From JAWLFI01 sp964525165 (GTDB lineage Bacteria; Bacteroidota; Bacteroidia; Chitinophagales; Saprospiraceae), in assembly GCA_964525165.1 (NCBI GenBank), contig CAZGGG010000021.1, positions 1 through 46,984 on the forward strand: DNA of 46,984 bases, in the 5' to 3' direction. A model generated the notes under the pieces. It saw only the letters and a list, made by a program, of their open reading frames with translations. It was not told where the DNA came from and searched no databases. A program made the translations under genes and the position numbers. Shown here one piece after another: positions 7,645-15,751 of the stretch (position 1 is its first letter; every line of letters begins with the position of its first letter).

Positions 7645-10359
7645 ATGATTGATCCAAACATTCGCCGTAAAGGCATAGATAAAATACGTTCAGATTTTCA
7701 ATTTTTAGTCGGTTTGTTTAAGCAAATGCTACACAGCCTGGGAGAGACACAAATTGCGAATGCTCTGCCTTTTGGTGATTCCGCATCTGGCGATATCGAG
7801 ACCTACGAAAAGGAGAAAATGGTTCAGGCCATCGGGATTTGTTTTGAACTCATGAATATTGCTGAAGAAAATGCAGCGGCACAATTCAGGCGAAAAACAG
7901 AATCAGAATACGGAACGGCTTCTACCCGAGGTTCCTGGGGAGAGACCTTAGCCCATTGGAAGCAAAGAGGACTGGAAGAACATAAAATAGCGGAGAAGAT
8001 TCGTACTCTGAGAGTGGTGCCCGTTTTGACGGCTCACCCTACAGAAGCCAAGCGTCTCACGGTCCTGGAGATTCACCGTGAGCTATACCTTCTATTGGTG
8101 AAAAGAGAAAATCCGGTTTGGTCCAAGACAGAAAAGGAGGCGATGACCCGGGAAATCATCAGCTTAATGGAGCGATGGTGGCGCACAGGGGAAATTTATC
8201 TTGAAAAACCGCGATTAGAGGATGAGCGAAATAATCTGATGCACTACTTTAAGAATGCTTTTCCTGAAGCGATACGCTTAACCGATCAAAGGTTAGAGGA
8301 AGCTTGGAACCAAAATGGATATGCACCGGAACTGATGGAATGGCCGGAACATTATCCTTTAATTGAACTAGGAAGTTGGGTAGGGGGAGATCGAGACGGA
8401 CACCCTTTTGTAACGGCAGAGTTTACAGCTTCCACTCTCCGCTTACATCGTCGATTGGCATTGGAAATGATTCAGGCTCAACTTTCGCAACTAGCCTCAA
8501 AGCTTAGTTTTTCGATCTATCAAAATGATATTCCGGAAGAATTCGTGGCAGGCCTTCAACAGCAGGCAGCACTTTTGGGCGTCGCAGGAAAACAAGCCTT
8601 AGATCGCAATCCTTCTGAGCCCTTCCGGCAAAAGTTGAACCTGCTGCTCTTGCGGCTCAAACATACCATGGAAGCAGACCCATCATACGAAGCCCACGCA
8701 AGCTTTTCTTCCGCAAAAGAATTATCAAAAGAGCTTAAAAAGGTCAGGGAAGCGCTCATTAAAATGGGTGCGAAACGGATGGCCAAGCAATGGCTGTTTC
8801 CGGTTGAGCGTTTGGTGCAGTGTTTGGGTTTTCACCTGGCCAGGTTGGATATCAGACAGAACAGCACGTATCATGAAAAGGCTATTGAGCAAATACTGAG
8901 CGCCGCCGGATATGAGGATGTTCAATATGCTGAATGGAGTGAAACGAAGAGACTGGAGTTTATTAATAGAGAATTAGCCACTCATCGACCCTTTTTACCG
9001 CTAGGTGTTTCCTGCGGACCGGAGGCAGATAATGTGTTGGCCTATTTTCGTGAGATCGCTCAACATATCAGGTGGTATGGCTCAGAGGGTATCGGGTCTA
9101 TTATTGTTAGTATGACCAGAAGTCTAAGCGATTTGCTATTAGTCTATTTGTTCTTGAGAGAAGTCGGTCTCCTGCATGAACGACTTCCTGTTGTGCCCTT
9201 GCTCGAAACGATAGAGGATCTGGTCGCAGGGCCTGATATTTTATCCGCCTATCTGGAGCATCCGCTTATTCAGAAGCAACGAATGCAGTCCTCTTCCTTT
9301 GTACAAGAGGTCATGTTGGGTTACAGTGATAGCAATAAGGATGGAGGGATTTTAGCGAGCAGGTGGAATATTTATAAAGCAGAAGACAGGCTTACCAGGG
9401 TAGCGCAGCAATATGATGTTCCCTTTTGTTTTTTCCATGGACGCGGAGGTACCATCAGTCGTGGAGGTGGAAAAATTCATAGATTTCTCGATAGCATGCC
9501 CCCCGGTTCCGTAAGTGGTCATATCAAAATGACCATACAAGGAGAAACCATCGCCAATCAATTTGCAAACAGACTCACAGCAGCCTATAATCTAGAGATG
9601 TTTGTCGCCGGAACAGCCAGACAGGCCTTGATAGAAAACGATCAAGAACCTTCACAAGAGCGCACTGAAATCATGGATCGCTTGGTAGAAGAAGCGAAAA
9701 TATCCTACCGGAAGTTGATTGATCACCCCAAGTTTATTCAATTTTATTCTAAGGTGACACCTATTGATGTTTTAGAACATAGCAAAATTGGTTCCAGGCC
9801 GGCCCGTAGAACCGGTCAACGCAGTTTGGATGATCTTCGCTCTATCCCATGGGTTTTCAGTTGGAGTCAATCAAGGTTTAATTTAACGGGCTGGTTTGGT
9901 ACCGGTGCTGCTTTAGAGAACATTCAAAAACAGCACCCCGATGATTTTGAATACATGAAACGATTGGCGGAAGAATGGCCTTTTTTCAAATACCGGCTCA
10001 TTCAAATTGAAACCAATTTGTTGAATGCTGACCCTAAGATTATGCATGCTTTTGCAGATCAGCTGGAGGATGAGGCGAGCAGAGAGGAGTTGATGCATAT
10101 GATACTACAAGACTATCATCAAGGTCTCGAACAGATAGAGGCATTGACCAAGGCATCAAGAGAAGAAAGAAGAGTATCCAAACTGGAAAACATCAAAATG
10201 AGACAAAACGCTTTACAGTTGCTTCACAACATACAATTGGAGGATTTGACGCAATGGAGAAATCTAACAGACTCTAAAGAACAAGAAAGCCAGGCAAACC
10301 TTCTTCAATTATTCCTGTTGGTCAATGCCATTGCCGGAGGATTGAAAAGTACAGGTTAA
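7645..10359 (+). CDS. ppc: Phosphoenolpyruvate carboxylase
   Basis: Carboxylates phosphoenolpyruvate with bicarbonate to give oxaloacetate, refilling the TCA cycle. At 904 residues it has normal length. Diagnostic motifs are all present: TAHPTE with His131, VGGDRDGHPFVT, GYSDSNKDGG from about residue 559, FHGRGG with His598 and Arg600, SRPARR in the allosteric/active-site region, and a C-terminus ending in LKSTG close to the usual NTG end. The mobile loop reads GRGGTISRGGG, with Ser where many have Gly. It lies 260 bases after sdhB on the same strand and probably has its own promoter. No regulatory site is obvious. Confidence 0.97.
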   Translation: MIDPNIRRKGIDKIRSDFQFLVGLFKQMLHSLGETQIANALPFGDSASGDIETYEKEKMVQAIGICFELMNIAEENAAAQFRRKTESEYGTASTRGSWGETLAHWKQRGLEEHKIAEKIRTLRVVPVLTAHPTEAKRLTVLEIHRELYLLLVKRENPVWSKTEKEAMTREIISLMERWWRTGEIYLEKPRLEDERNNLMHYFKNAFPEAIRLTDQRLEEAWNQNGYAPELMEWPEHYPLIELGSWVGGDRDGHPFVTAEFTASTLRLHRRLALEMIQAQLSQLASKLSFSIYQNDIPEEFVAGLQQQAALLGVAGKQALDRNPSEPFRQKLNLLLLRLKHTMEADPSYEAHASFSSAKELSKELKKVREALIKMGAKRMAKQWLFPVERLVQCLGFHLARLDIRQNSTYHEKAIEQILSAAGYEDVQYAEWSETKRLEFINRELATHRPFLPLGVSCGPEADNVLAYFREIAQHIRWYGSEGIGSIIVSMTRSLSDLLLVYLFLREVGLLHERLPVVPLLETIEDLVAGPDILSAYLEHPLIQKQRMQSSSFVQEVMLGYSDSNKDGGILASRWNIYKAEDRLTRVAQQYDVPFCFFHGRGGTISRGGGKIHRFLDSMPPGSVSGHIKMTIQGETIANQFANRLTAAYNLEMFVAGTARQALIENDQEPSQERTEIMDRLVEEAKISYRKLIDHPKFIQFYSKVTPIDVLEHSKIGSRPARRTGQRSLDDLRSIPWVFSWSQSRFNLTGWFGTGAALENIQKQHPDDFEYMKRLAEEWPFFKYRLIQIETNLLNADPKIMHAFADQLEDEASREELMHMILQDYHQGLEQIEALTKASREERRVSKLENIKMRQNALQLLHNIQLEDLTQWRNLTDSKEQESQANLLQLFLLVNAIAGGLKSTG

Positions 10360-10376
10360 TTTTCAAGATAAAAGCA

Positions 10377-10394
10377 TATCCCAAGGCCGGGATA
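10377..10394 (+). terminator. Short hairpin after ppc
   Basis: TATCCC (10377-10382) can pair with GGGATA (10389-10394) across a 6-base loop, 18 bases past the ppc stop. A short T-containing stretch follows (AGGTCTTTTG). The stem is short, so this is a weak terminator candidate. Confidence 0.3.
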
Positions 10395-10453
10395 AGGTCT
10401 TTTGAATTATTTATCACAGAAAGGCCACCTAAACCCTTACAAGCAAACCCCAT

Positions 10454-11641
10454 ATGAAGTATTTAATCGGCATTCTTTTTTTAGTGGTATTTATCCCTGT
10501 CACAGCTCAGGCTCAAATATGTGATTGCTCTGCTGACCTAAGGCAGCTCAACGAAAAAGTAAAAAAGATACCTGCCTACAAGAGGAATAAAGAATCTTAT
10601 GAAAAGACCTTTGAAAAAACCCTCCTAAAGGTTTGCTCAGAAATGTCCGTATATGACTGTTTTTACCACTTGAATAAGTTGCTTCATTCCTTAAATGACT
10701 GGCATATTGGACTCTTTGGAAAGGCTCTCGACAGCACATCGGTTGATCAACCGGAATACCCGGTTTATCAAGGAGACCTAAAACTCCTAATCGACCAATT
10801 TAAGGGGCAATCACATGAGCAGCTCGAGGGGATTTATCACGGCGGTCAGCATTTGTCTTTCGTTTTAACGGCCAAAGATTCGGGCCATAGTTATCAAGCG
10901 GTGGTCATTGAGAGCAAGTCTCCACAATGGCAAGCAGGGGATATCCTCTACCAAATAGTACCATTAAACGGCAATACCTATAGCATTATGGGTGCACAAT
11001 ACCCCACTCAAAGGCTCATCTCTTATCGGGAAAGAATAGAAAAGGGCCTATTCAAAAGAACAGGGTTTAGAAAAGATACCGGTATCTCCGTTTTTTATAA
11101 AAACCCTTATCCGGACAGCCCTTACGTGTTCAAAGAAATAAGTTCAGACATAGATTATTTGAAAATCGGGAGTTTTAGTTCCCAGTATCCACGTCTGGCA
11201 AAGGCGGAAGAATTTTACCAATCTCTTGAAGGTAAACTCAACAAGCCTCATCTTATCTTAGATCTAAGAGAAAATGGTGGTGGGGGAGATCGAAATTCTG
11301 ACATCATCTGGAAGTCGCTAAAAAAATATGCAAAGAAGAATAAGATTTGGGTTCTAATCAATGGAAATACCGCGAGCAATGCTGAGCATTTCACCTTGCG
11401 TTTAAAAGCATACGATCATGTACACACTTTAGGTGATCGCACAAAAGGAGCATTAACGTATGAAATTCAACCCAAGGATTATCACACCTTATTCTCTTCC
11501 GGTTTTATCGTAGTGTTGCCATCAAAGCAGCAAAAAAAGTATTTGCCCTATGAAACTAAAGGTATAAGACCGGATATTATGTTGAATGAAACCAAGTCTT
11601 GGATTTCAATGGTGACGCAATATATTGAGGAGAATGAGTGA
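10454..11641 (+). CDS. Secreted S41 family peptidase (tail-specific-protease-like)
   Basis: Exported protein of 395 residues with a signal peptide ending TAQAQ at about residue 21. The C-terminal half has the S41 catalytic core: LILDLRENGGGGD, the nucleophile region NTASNAEHF with Ser308, and GDRTKGA with Lys331 as the likely general base. The order and the 23-residue spacing fit the Ser/Lys dyad of C-terminal processing proteases and of the non-PDZ S41 proteins common in Bacteroidota. I do not see a clear PDZ domain; residues 25-200 are less conserved. It probably acts in the periplasm on unknown proteins. The gene stands alone between ppc and a small membrane-protein gene. Confidence 0.85.
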   Translation: MKYLIGILFLVVFIPVTAQAQICDCSADLRQLNEKVKKIPAYKRNKESYEKTFEKTLLKVCSEMSVYDCFYHLNKLLHSLNDWHIGLFGKALDSTSVDQPEYPVYQGDLKLLIDQFKGQSHEQLEGIYHGGQHLSFVLTAKDSGHSYQAVVIESKSPQWQAGDILYQIVPLNGNTYSIMGAQYPTQRLISYRERIEKGLFKRTGFRKDTGISVFYKNPYPDSPYVFKEISSDIDYLKIGSFSSQYPRLAKAEEFYQSLEGKLNKPHLILDLRENGGGGDRNSDIIWKSLKKYAKKNKIWVLINGNTASNAEHFTLRLKAYDHVHTLGDRTKGALTYEIQPKDYHTLFSSGFIVVLPSKQQKKYLPYETKGIRPDIMLNETKSWISMVTQYIEENE

Positions 11642-11828
11642 TTGTTCAATGGTCGTGTAGAGCCGTGTTCTTGCAAGCAGCTATTGTGGTATCAATCGAT
11701 GAAAAAGCTCGAAGCTTTTGCTTAATTTAGGATAGAAAGTCAATTATCAAATTAGCCGGAAAATCATCGACGCATCCATCACACATATCAGACCGCGGTT
11801 TCAGCTGACCGTTCCCCATCGCAAAGAA

Positions 11829-12260
11829 GTGATCATGATGCGCTTGCAAAAGATGATCCAGGATCCGCCGGCAACACTGCAAGGACATATTGTAGACAAC
11901 CATATTATTTTAGATATTACGGCTGAATATCAACATTATTGGTCACCTCAATTAAACTTTAGAGTCGAGGAAGACGAGACCCATCCGGAACAATCCATTG
12001 TGTCGGGTTTGATTGGGCCCAAACCCACAGTTTGGACCCTTTTCATTTTCATCTATTTTATCATTGGAGTGGGCGGCTTGTTTGCCTCCACGGTAGGGGT
12101 GTCTAAGTGGTTATTGGGCGAGTATTCAATTTGGCTATTGACGATTCCGTTGACCCTCGTTTTAATGCTTTCGGCCCGTGCTGTTGGGAAATATGGAGAG
12201 CGTTTGGCCACGGATCAAACGGAATGGATGAAGCAATTTGTTAGATCGGCCATTGCATGA
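11829..12260 (+). CDS. Uncharacterised small membrane protein, start uncertain
   Basis: I do not recognise this gene. From the GTG at 11829 it encodes 143 residues: a soluble part of about 70 residues with a repeated alternating beta-like pattern (HIVDNHIILDITAEY, YWSPQLNFRVEED), two transmembrane helices (about 72-92 and 98-120), and a short charged C-terminus. The same frame is open a further 93 bases upstream (from 11736) and reads like protein there (ASITHIRPRFQLTVPHRKEV), but contains no ATG, GTG or TTG, so the real N-terminus may be upstream with an unusual start codon or may be damaged. The soluble part before paired helices suggests a cytoplasmic domain attached to the inner membrane. 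No function is proposed. Confidence 0.6.
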   Translation: MIMMRLQKMIQDPPATLQGHIVDNHIILDITAEYQHYWSPQLNFRVEEDETHPEQSIVSGLIGPKPTVWTLFIFIYFIIGVGGLFASTVGVSKWLLGEYSIWLLTIPLTLVLMLSARAVGKYGERLATDQTEWMKQFVRSAIA

Positions 12261-12400
12261 TTCTTGAAAGTAGGTATTCAACTCATAGAGATTTTAAATG
12301 CTTGCAGAAATTCTTTTCACCCTCTTTTATAGATAGTTGGTAGAGATTATTTAGCAAATCAATAGAATGTTAATACTTTCTCAAGCAAATAGATAGAAAG

Positions 12401-12838
12401 ATGAAAAAATTATGGATTCTTGTGTTTTTGTTGCCCGGAGTATGGGGTATGGCACAAAGTGATAAAATTGCAGTAGAACAAGCATGTATGAAGTATCTAG
12501 AAGGTTTTTATGAAGGAGATTCAGCAAAGCTTTCTTCTTGTTTATTGCCAAGTTTGAATAAGCTAGGGTATTTCAAAAAAGGAGCACAAGTTGAGTATGA
12601 GCCGCAGGGCTATATGACCTATGAGCAAGCACTCGCTTTTGCCGTAAGGGTAAAAGAAAATAAGCGATTCGCACCTTCAGATGCCCCGAAAGAGGTGAAC
12701 ATTTTAGACGTCAGCCATAAGATTGCTTCCGCAAAAGTCACCGCTTGGTGGGGGATTGATTATATGCTTCTATCCAAGCAGACTGATGGAAAATGGATGA
12801 TAGAGCAAGTTCTTTGGGAAGGGTCATCAGCCAGGTAA
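12401..12838 (+). CDS. Secreted NTF2-like (putative lumazine-binding type) protein
   Basis: 145 residues with a signal peptide cleaved after about residue 19 (GMAQ). The mature part follows the pattern of the putative lumazine-binding/SnoaL-like NTF2 fold: an N-terminal helix with VEQACMKYLEGFYEGD, a region of charged loops, and two closing strands including KITASAKV-like IASAKVTAWW and DGKWMIEQVLWEG. Such proteins are cone-shaped small domains that bind ligands or act as accessory domains; no catalytic residue set is evident. It ends five bases before the end of the convergent patatin gene, so the two transcripts meet here with no separate terminator visible. Confidence 0.7.
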   Translation: MKKLWILVFLLPGVWGMAQSDKIAVEQACMKYLEGFYEGDSAKLSSCLLPSLNKLGYFKKGAQVEYEPQGYMTYEQALAFAVRVKENKRFAPSDAPKEVNILDVSHKIASAKVTAWWGIDYMLLSKQTDGKWMIEQVLWEGSSAR

Positions 12839-12843
12839 GGGTC

Positions 12844-13602
12844 TCAGCCTATGTAATCAATAGTTTCCAAAAGCTTTACAGCGTCCTCATATCCTTTATC
12901 CATGATAGCTTGTACGTGTTTCGTACTGGTTCTGCTAAAATTAGAGAGATCTGGCTTAATTAAGAGATTTGCACCTTCTGTCTGCAATTCCGCAATCACC
13001 TGAAATGACAGATGAAAACTATTGAGCATGACGTCTATAATATTGTCGGGTCGATCATAAACATGCTTGGCATTCAAGTCTACCCCGATGACATAATCAG
13101 CACCCATTTTTCTAGTGGTGGGAATAGGAACGTTTTCTACTATGCCACCATCGACCAACATTTCATCACCTATGATGACAGGCTTGAAGATCCCCGGAAT
13201 AGACATGCTGGCCCTAACGGCCGGAGACAAAGGGCCCTTTGTTTTCACGACTTTTTCTCCACTCTGAATATTGGTGCAAACTAAAGAGAGTGGCACTTCC
13301 GCCTCTTCTATTTGAAGATCCCCGATCTCTTTTTTCAACAATTGGTCTACCTTGTCGAGAGACAGTAAACCATAGGTAGACAGGCTTATTTTAGTCATGT
13401 CCATCCACTTCAACCGCAAGGCCAGATCTTTGATTTCTTCCCAACCTTTGCCAAAGGCATAAAGCGCACCCACCAAAGCACCAATACTGGTTCCTGCAAT
13501 GATAGAGGGCTGAATATTATGCTCTTCCAGGGCTTTCAACACACCAATATGAGCAGCACCTAATATAGCCCCTCCGCCTAAAGCCAGTCCTATCTTTTTC
13601 AT
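12844..13602 (-). CDS. Patatin-like phospholipase (RssA/YlbK-type)
   Basis: Stand-alone patatin domain of 252 residues. The oxyanion glycine loop LALGGGAILG is at residues 6-15, where the family usually has GGGGARG; the nucleophile Ser39 lies in GTSIG and the partner Asp151 in DGG. These form the Ser/Asp dyad of patatins, which hydrolyse acyl chains from lipids. No signal peptide or membrane helix is seen, so it is probably cytosolic or peripheral. The promoter would lie in the 78-base gap shared with the divergent VOC gene. A second, larger patatin with a cyclic-nucleotide-binding domain is at 29103-30869; the two are not close duplicates. Confidence 0.9.
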   Translation of the reverse strand: MKKIGLALGGGAILGAAHIGVLKALEEHNIQPSIIAGTSIGALVGALYAFGKGWEEIKDLALRLKWMDMTKISLSTYGLLSLDKVDQLLKKEIGDLQIEEAEVPLSLVCTNIQSGEKVVKTKGPLSPAVRASMSIPGIFKPVIIGDEMLVDGGIVENVPIPTTRKMGADYVIGVDLNAKHVYDRPDNIIDVMLNSFHLSFQVIAELQTEGANLLIKPDLSNFSRTSTKHVQAIMDKGYEDAVKLLETIDYIG

Positions 13603-13680
13603 AAATTGTAATTATACACGGCTCACGATTTGGGTTAAATTAATGGATACGCAAGAGTTTAGCGATAATTTGATGATAAA

Positions 13681-14100
13681 ATGGAGAAGAAAGGCAGAGT
13701 TACCGGTATAGGAGGTATATTTTTTAAGTCCAAAAACCCACAAAAAATAACAGAGTGGTATGCTCAAAACCTAGGAATGGTTCCCAATGACTATGGATCC
13801 TTGTTTGAATTCAGAACAGCGGAAGAGCAGCAAAAAGCCTACCTACAGTGGAGTCCCATGCCGCAGGAAACCCATTACTATGCTCCCTCTCAGGAGTCTT
13901 TTATGATTAATTACAGGGTGCAACATATTGAGGCATTAGTAGAACAACTGCGCGCACAAGGCGTGACCATTTGTAATGAGATTGAGTCCTATGCATATGG
14001 AAAGTTTGTGCACATATTAGATCCGGAAGGCCGTAAACTGGAATTATGGGAGCCTGTAGACTCCTTTTTTGCAGAAAATGATGAAGGGAAGACCCGTTAG
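13681..14100 (+). CDS. VOC family protein (glyoxalase/bleomycin-resistance fold)
   Basis: 139 residues made of two beta-alpha-beta-beta-beta modules. The first begins GIGGIFFKSKNPQKITEWYAQNLGM, the usual strand-helix opening of vicinal-oxygen-chelate proteins, and the last contains GKFVHILDPEGRKLELWEP, in which the Glu of the final strand is the typical metal ligand. A His partner at the family's first-strand position is not evident (the segment reads GGIFFKS), so metal binding may be incomplete. The family includes glyoxalase I, dioxygenases and antibiotic-binding proteins; substrate unknown. It is divergent from the patatin and is followed by the DUF427 gene after 71 bases. Confidence 0.8.
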   Translation: MEKKGRVTGIGGIFFKSKNPQKITEWYAQNLGMVPNDYGSLFEFRTAEEQQKAYLQWSPMPQETHYYAPSQESFMINYRVQHIEALVEQLRAQGVTICNEIESYAYGKFVHILDPEGRKLELWEPVDSFFAENDEGKTR

Positions 14101-14117
14101 AGACCAGATTGCTTTCC

Positions 14118-14135
14118 TTTTGCCGAAAGGCAAAA
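14118..14135. repeat. Perfect hairpin TTTTGCC-GAAA-GGCAAAA containing the 12-base word
   Basis: A 7-bp perfect stem closes a GAAA (GNRA) tetraloop, giving a very stable RNA hairpin. It contains TTTGCCGAAAGG (14119-14130), the reverse complement of the dispersed word CCTTTCGGCAAA. It abuts an ATG at 14136 that is one possible start of the DUF427 gene, so in RNA it would sit next to the initiation region; alternatively it helps end the VOC transcript. Confidence 0.8.
14119..14130 (-). repeat. 12-base word CCTTTCGGCAAA, copy 2
   Basis: Exact copy on the minus strand, intergenic, within the perfect GAAA-loop hairpin at 14118-14135. Confidence 0.85.
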
Positions 14136-14171
14136 ATGAAATGTCTTTATTTTTTATCACCTTTGATACTT

Positions 14172-14546
14172 ATGACGATCAAGTTGAACAACCCAAATGA
14201 TCCTGAACACTTTGCTCAGGTTCGGACTTCAAAGCAACATATACAGGTGTTCTATCGCGGGGAATGCCTGGCAGATACCCATCGGCCACTGATCCTTACA
14301 GAAAATGGAAGAGCGCTCTATGATAGTGTGTACTATATCCCGGTGGACGACCTGAAATTTGACCTGCAACCCCTACCCTTCAAGCAAACTTCTTGTCCCA
14401 TCAAGGGGAATGCCACGTATCTATTATCTCCGGAAGGTGAAGAGCTGGCATGGACGTATGCAAACCCCAAGCACGAAGCGACCATCCTAAAGGGATATAT
14501 AGGGTTTGATCTCCATAAAGTAGACCTGCACTTATTGGCAGAATAG
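14172..14546 (+). CDS. DUF427 domain protein
   Basis: About 124 residues from this start. It matches the DUF427 pattern: VFYRGECLADTHRPLIL (edge strands), YYIPVDDL, then the hallmark TSCPIKGNATYLLS and the later LAWTYANPKHEATILKGYIGFD. In the family the core reads T-x-C-P-Y-K-G-x-A-x-Y, followed by A-W-x-Y-x-x-P. The biochemical role of DUF427 is not settled. The frame is open to an ATG at 14136 that would add a short hydrophobic stretch and would lie directly against the hairpin; I prefer 14172 (MTIKLNN) because family members are soluble. It may share a transcript with the VOC gene upstream and the DUF6695-like gene downstream. Confidence 0.75.
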   Translation: MTIKLNNPNDPEHFAQVRTSKQHIQVFYRGECLADTHRPLILTENGRALYDSVYYIPVDDLKFDLQPLPFKQTSCPIKGNATYLLSPEGEELAWTYANPKHEATILKGYIGFDLHKVDLHLLAE

Positions 14547-14602
14547 GAAATCAGCTTTTTTTTCTATCTTTTGCGGGCGCTCCTTACGGACAGCTCAACC
14601 AT

Positions 14603-15691
14603 ATGTATATGAAACAAAAAGGAAATGCTGTAATCGTACCATTGGCATGGCCGGATGGTTTGGTGGCTTCTGCCTATTTGAAGTACGACACGATGATGTC
14701 TTGGTTTAATCTGTGTAAAAATGGGTTTTACAAAGCCGGACACGCGGCAATGCTGCTCATCCATACGGATACCGGGGAGGTGCAATATTTTGATTTTGGA
14801 CGATACATTGCCCAACACAAATATGGAAGAATTCGATCCGCTCGTACAGACCACGAAATCCATTTTGAAATAGAGGCAAAGGTCAAGGACGGTGAGATTC
14901 TGAATCGGGAGGAAATCCTTCAGTATACCGCTGCGCATCCTCAGACACATGGTGAAGGCACATTATACGGGGGTTTTTATCCCGGCTTCGATTTTATGCG
15001 TGTGCTTAGACATATTGAGCGCCGCCAGCATAAAAATCAAATTCGTTACGGGGCCTTTACCGTAGGGGGAACGAACTGCTCAAGGTTTGTAGCGCAGACA
15101 ATGGCTAAATTTCTGCCTTTCGGCAAAAAGTTGCAGCTGCTCTATCCATGGTATGGTACACCTTCTCCTCTGGGTAATATCTTTAATAGTCCTGAGCAAC
15201 GCATGTATATTGTGAAAGGAGGCCGGGTACGGGTGATGGACGTAAGTCAATGGATCCGGCAGTACAAAATCTTAAAAAAGAAAATCACCTTTGGCGATCA
15301 TTATCGTAAAAAGGTTCCGGAATTTCACCTTTCCCGAAAGGGCTCTTTTGAGCCTCGTCATCGACCGGAAGACATAGGAGCAAATGCTCAGTGGTTGGGA
15401 GGAACAGGCTCCGGAGCCTGGCATGAATTAGCGCAACAAAAAGACCATAGAGTCTTATTCAGAAGAGTGCAGCAAAATGGCCATGTAGATACAGAGCGAT
15501 GGTTCGTTTTACCCAAAGAATTTGATCTGCATCAGGATTATTATTTTCAGCATGGTACCGACTGCAGCCGCTTGTATATTCGTCAAGGAGAGACAGTCTT
15601 ACATTTCCAACCCTACACACAATTAAAGCGATTGGTTACTTCCAGTCGCCTCAGTCGTTCCTCAAGAGCAGCGGATCAAAGCCAGGTGTAA
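14603..15691 (+). CDS. DUF6695-like protein, probable permuted papain-fold (NlpC/P60-type) enzyme
   Basis: 362 residues with no signal peptide. The N-terminal two thirds contain KAGHAAMLLIHTDTGEVQYFDFGRY near residue 45 and GGTNCSRFVAQTM near residue 155. A His followed later by Cys in an N-C-x-x-F-V context is the order found in permuted NlpC/P60 and LRAT-like proteins, so His47 and the Cys of TNCSRF are the likely catalytic pair. The C-terminal 120 residues form a separate domain containing GTGSGAWHEL and two WF/YF-rich strands. I place it in the Bacteroidota DUF6695 family from recall, not from a search. The product could be a hydrolase or acyltransferase acting on peptide or lipid substrates. 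It precedes lgt by 60 bases. Confidence 0.6.
   Translation: MYMKQKGNAVIVPLAWPDGLVASAYLKYDTMMSWFNLCKNGFYKAGHAAMLLIHTDTGEVQYFDFGRYIAQHKYGRIRSARTDHEIHFEIEAKVKDGEILNREEILQYTAAHPQTHGEGTLYGGFYPGFDFMRVLRHIERRQHKNQIRYGAFTVGGTNCSRFVAQTMAKFLPFGKKLQLLYPWYGTPSPLGNIFNSPEQRMYIVKGGRVRVMDVSQWIRQYKILKKKITFGDHYRKKVPEFHLSRKGSFEPRHRPEDIGANAQWLGGTGSGAWHELAQQKDHRVLFRRVQQNGHVDTERWFVLPKEFDLHQDYYFQHGTDCSRLYIRQGETVLHFQPYTQLKRLVTSSRLSRSSRAADQSQV
15116..15127 (+). repeat. 12-base word CCTTTCGGCAAA, copy 3
   Basis: Exact copy inside the DUF6695-like gene, in the frame that reads PFGK, different from the LSA frame of copies 1, 4 and 7. Confidence 0.85.
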
Positions 15692-15751
15692 ATTCCGGCA
15701 TCATCGTTTCTATGCCGAGAAAATGCTTTACCTTCATAGCAAACTTTGCTT

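Noticed and set aside
13445..13459. CCTTTGCCAAAGG palindrome in the patatin gene
   Set aside because: It resembles the 12-base word but lacks the CGG core; I count it as chance in coding sequence.
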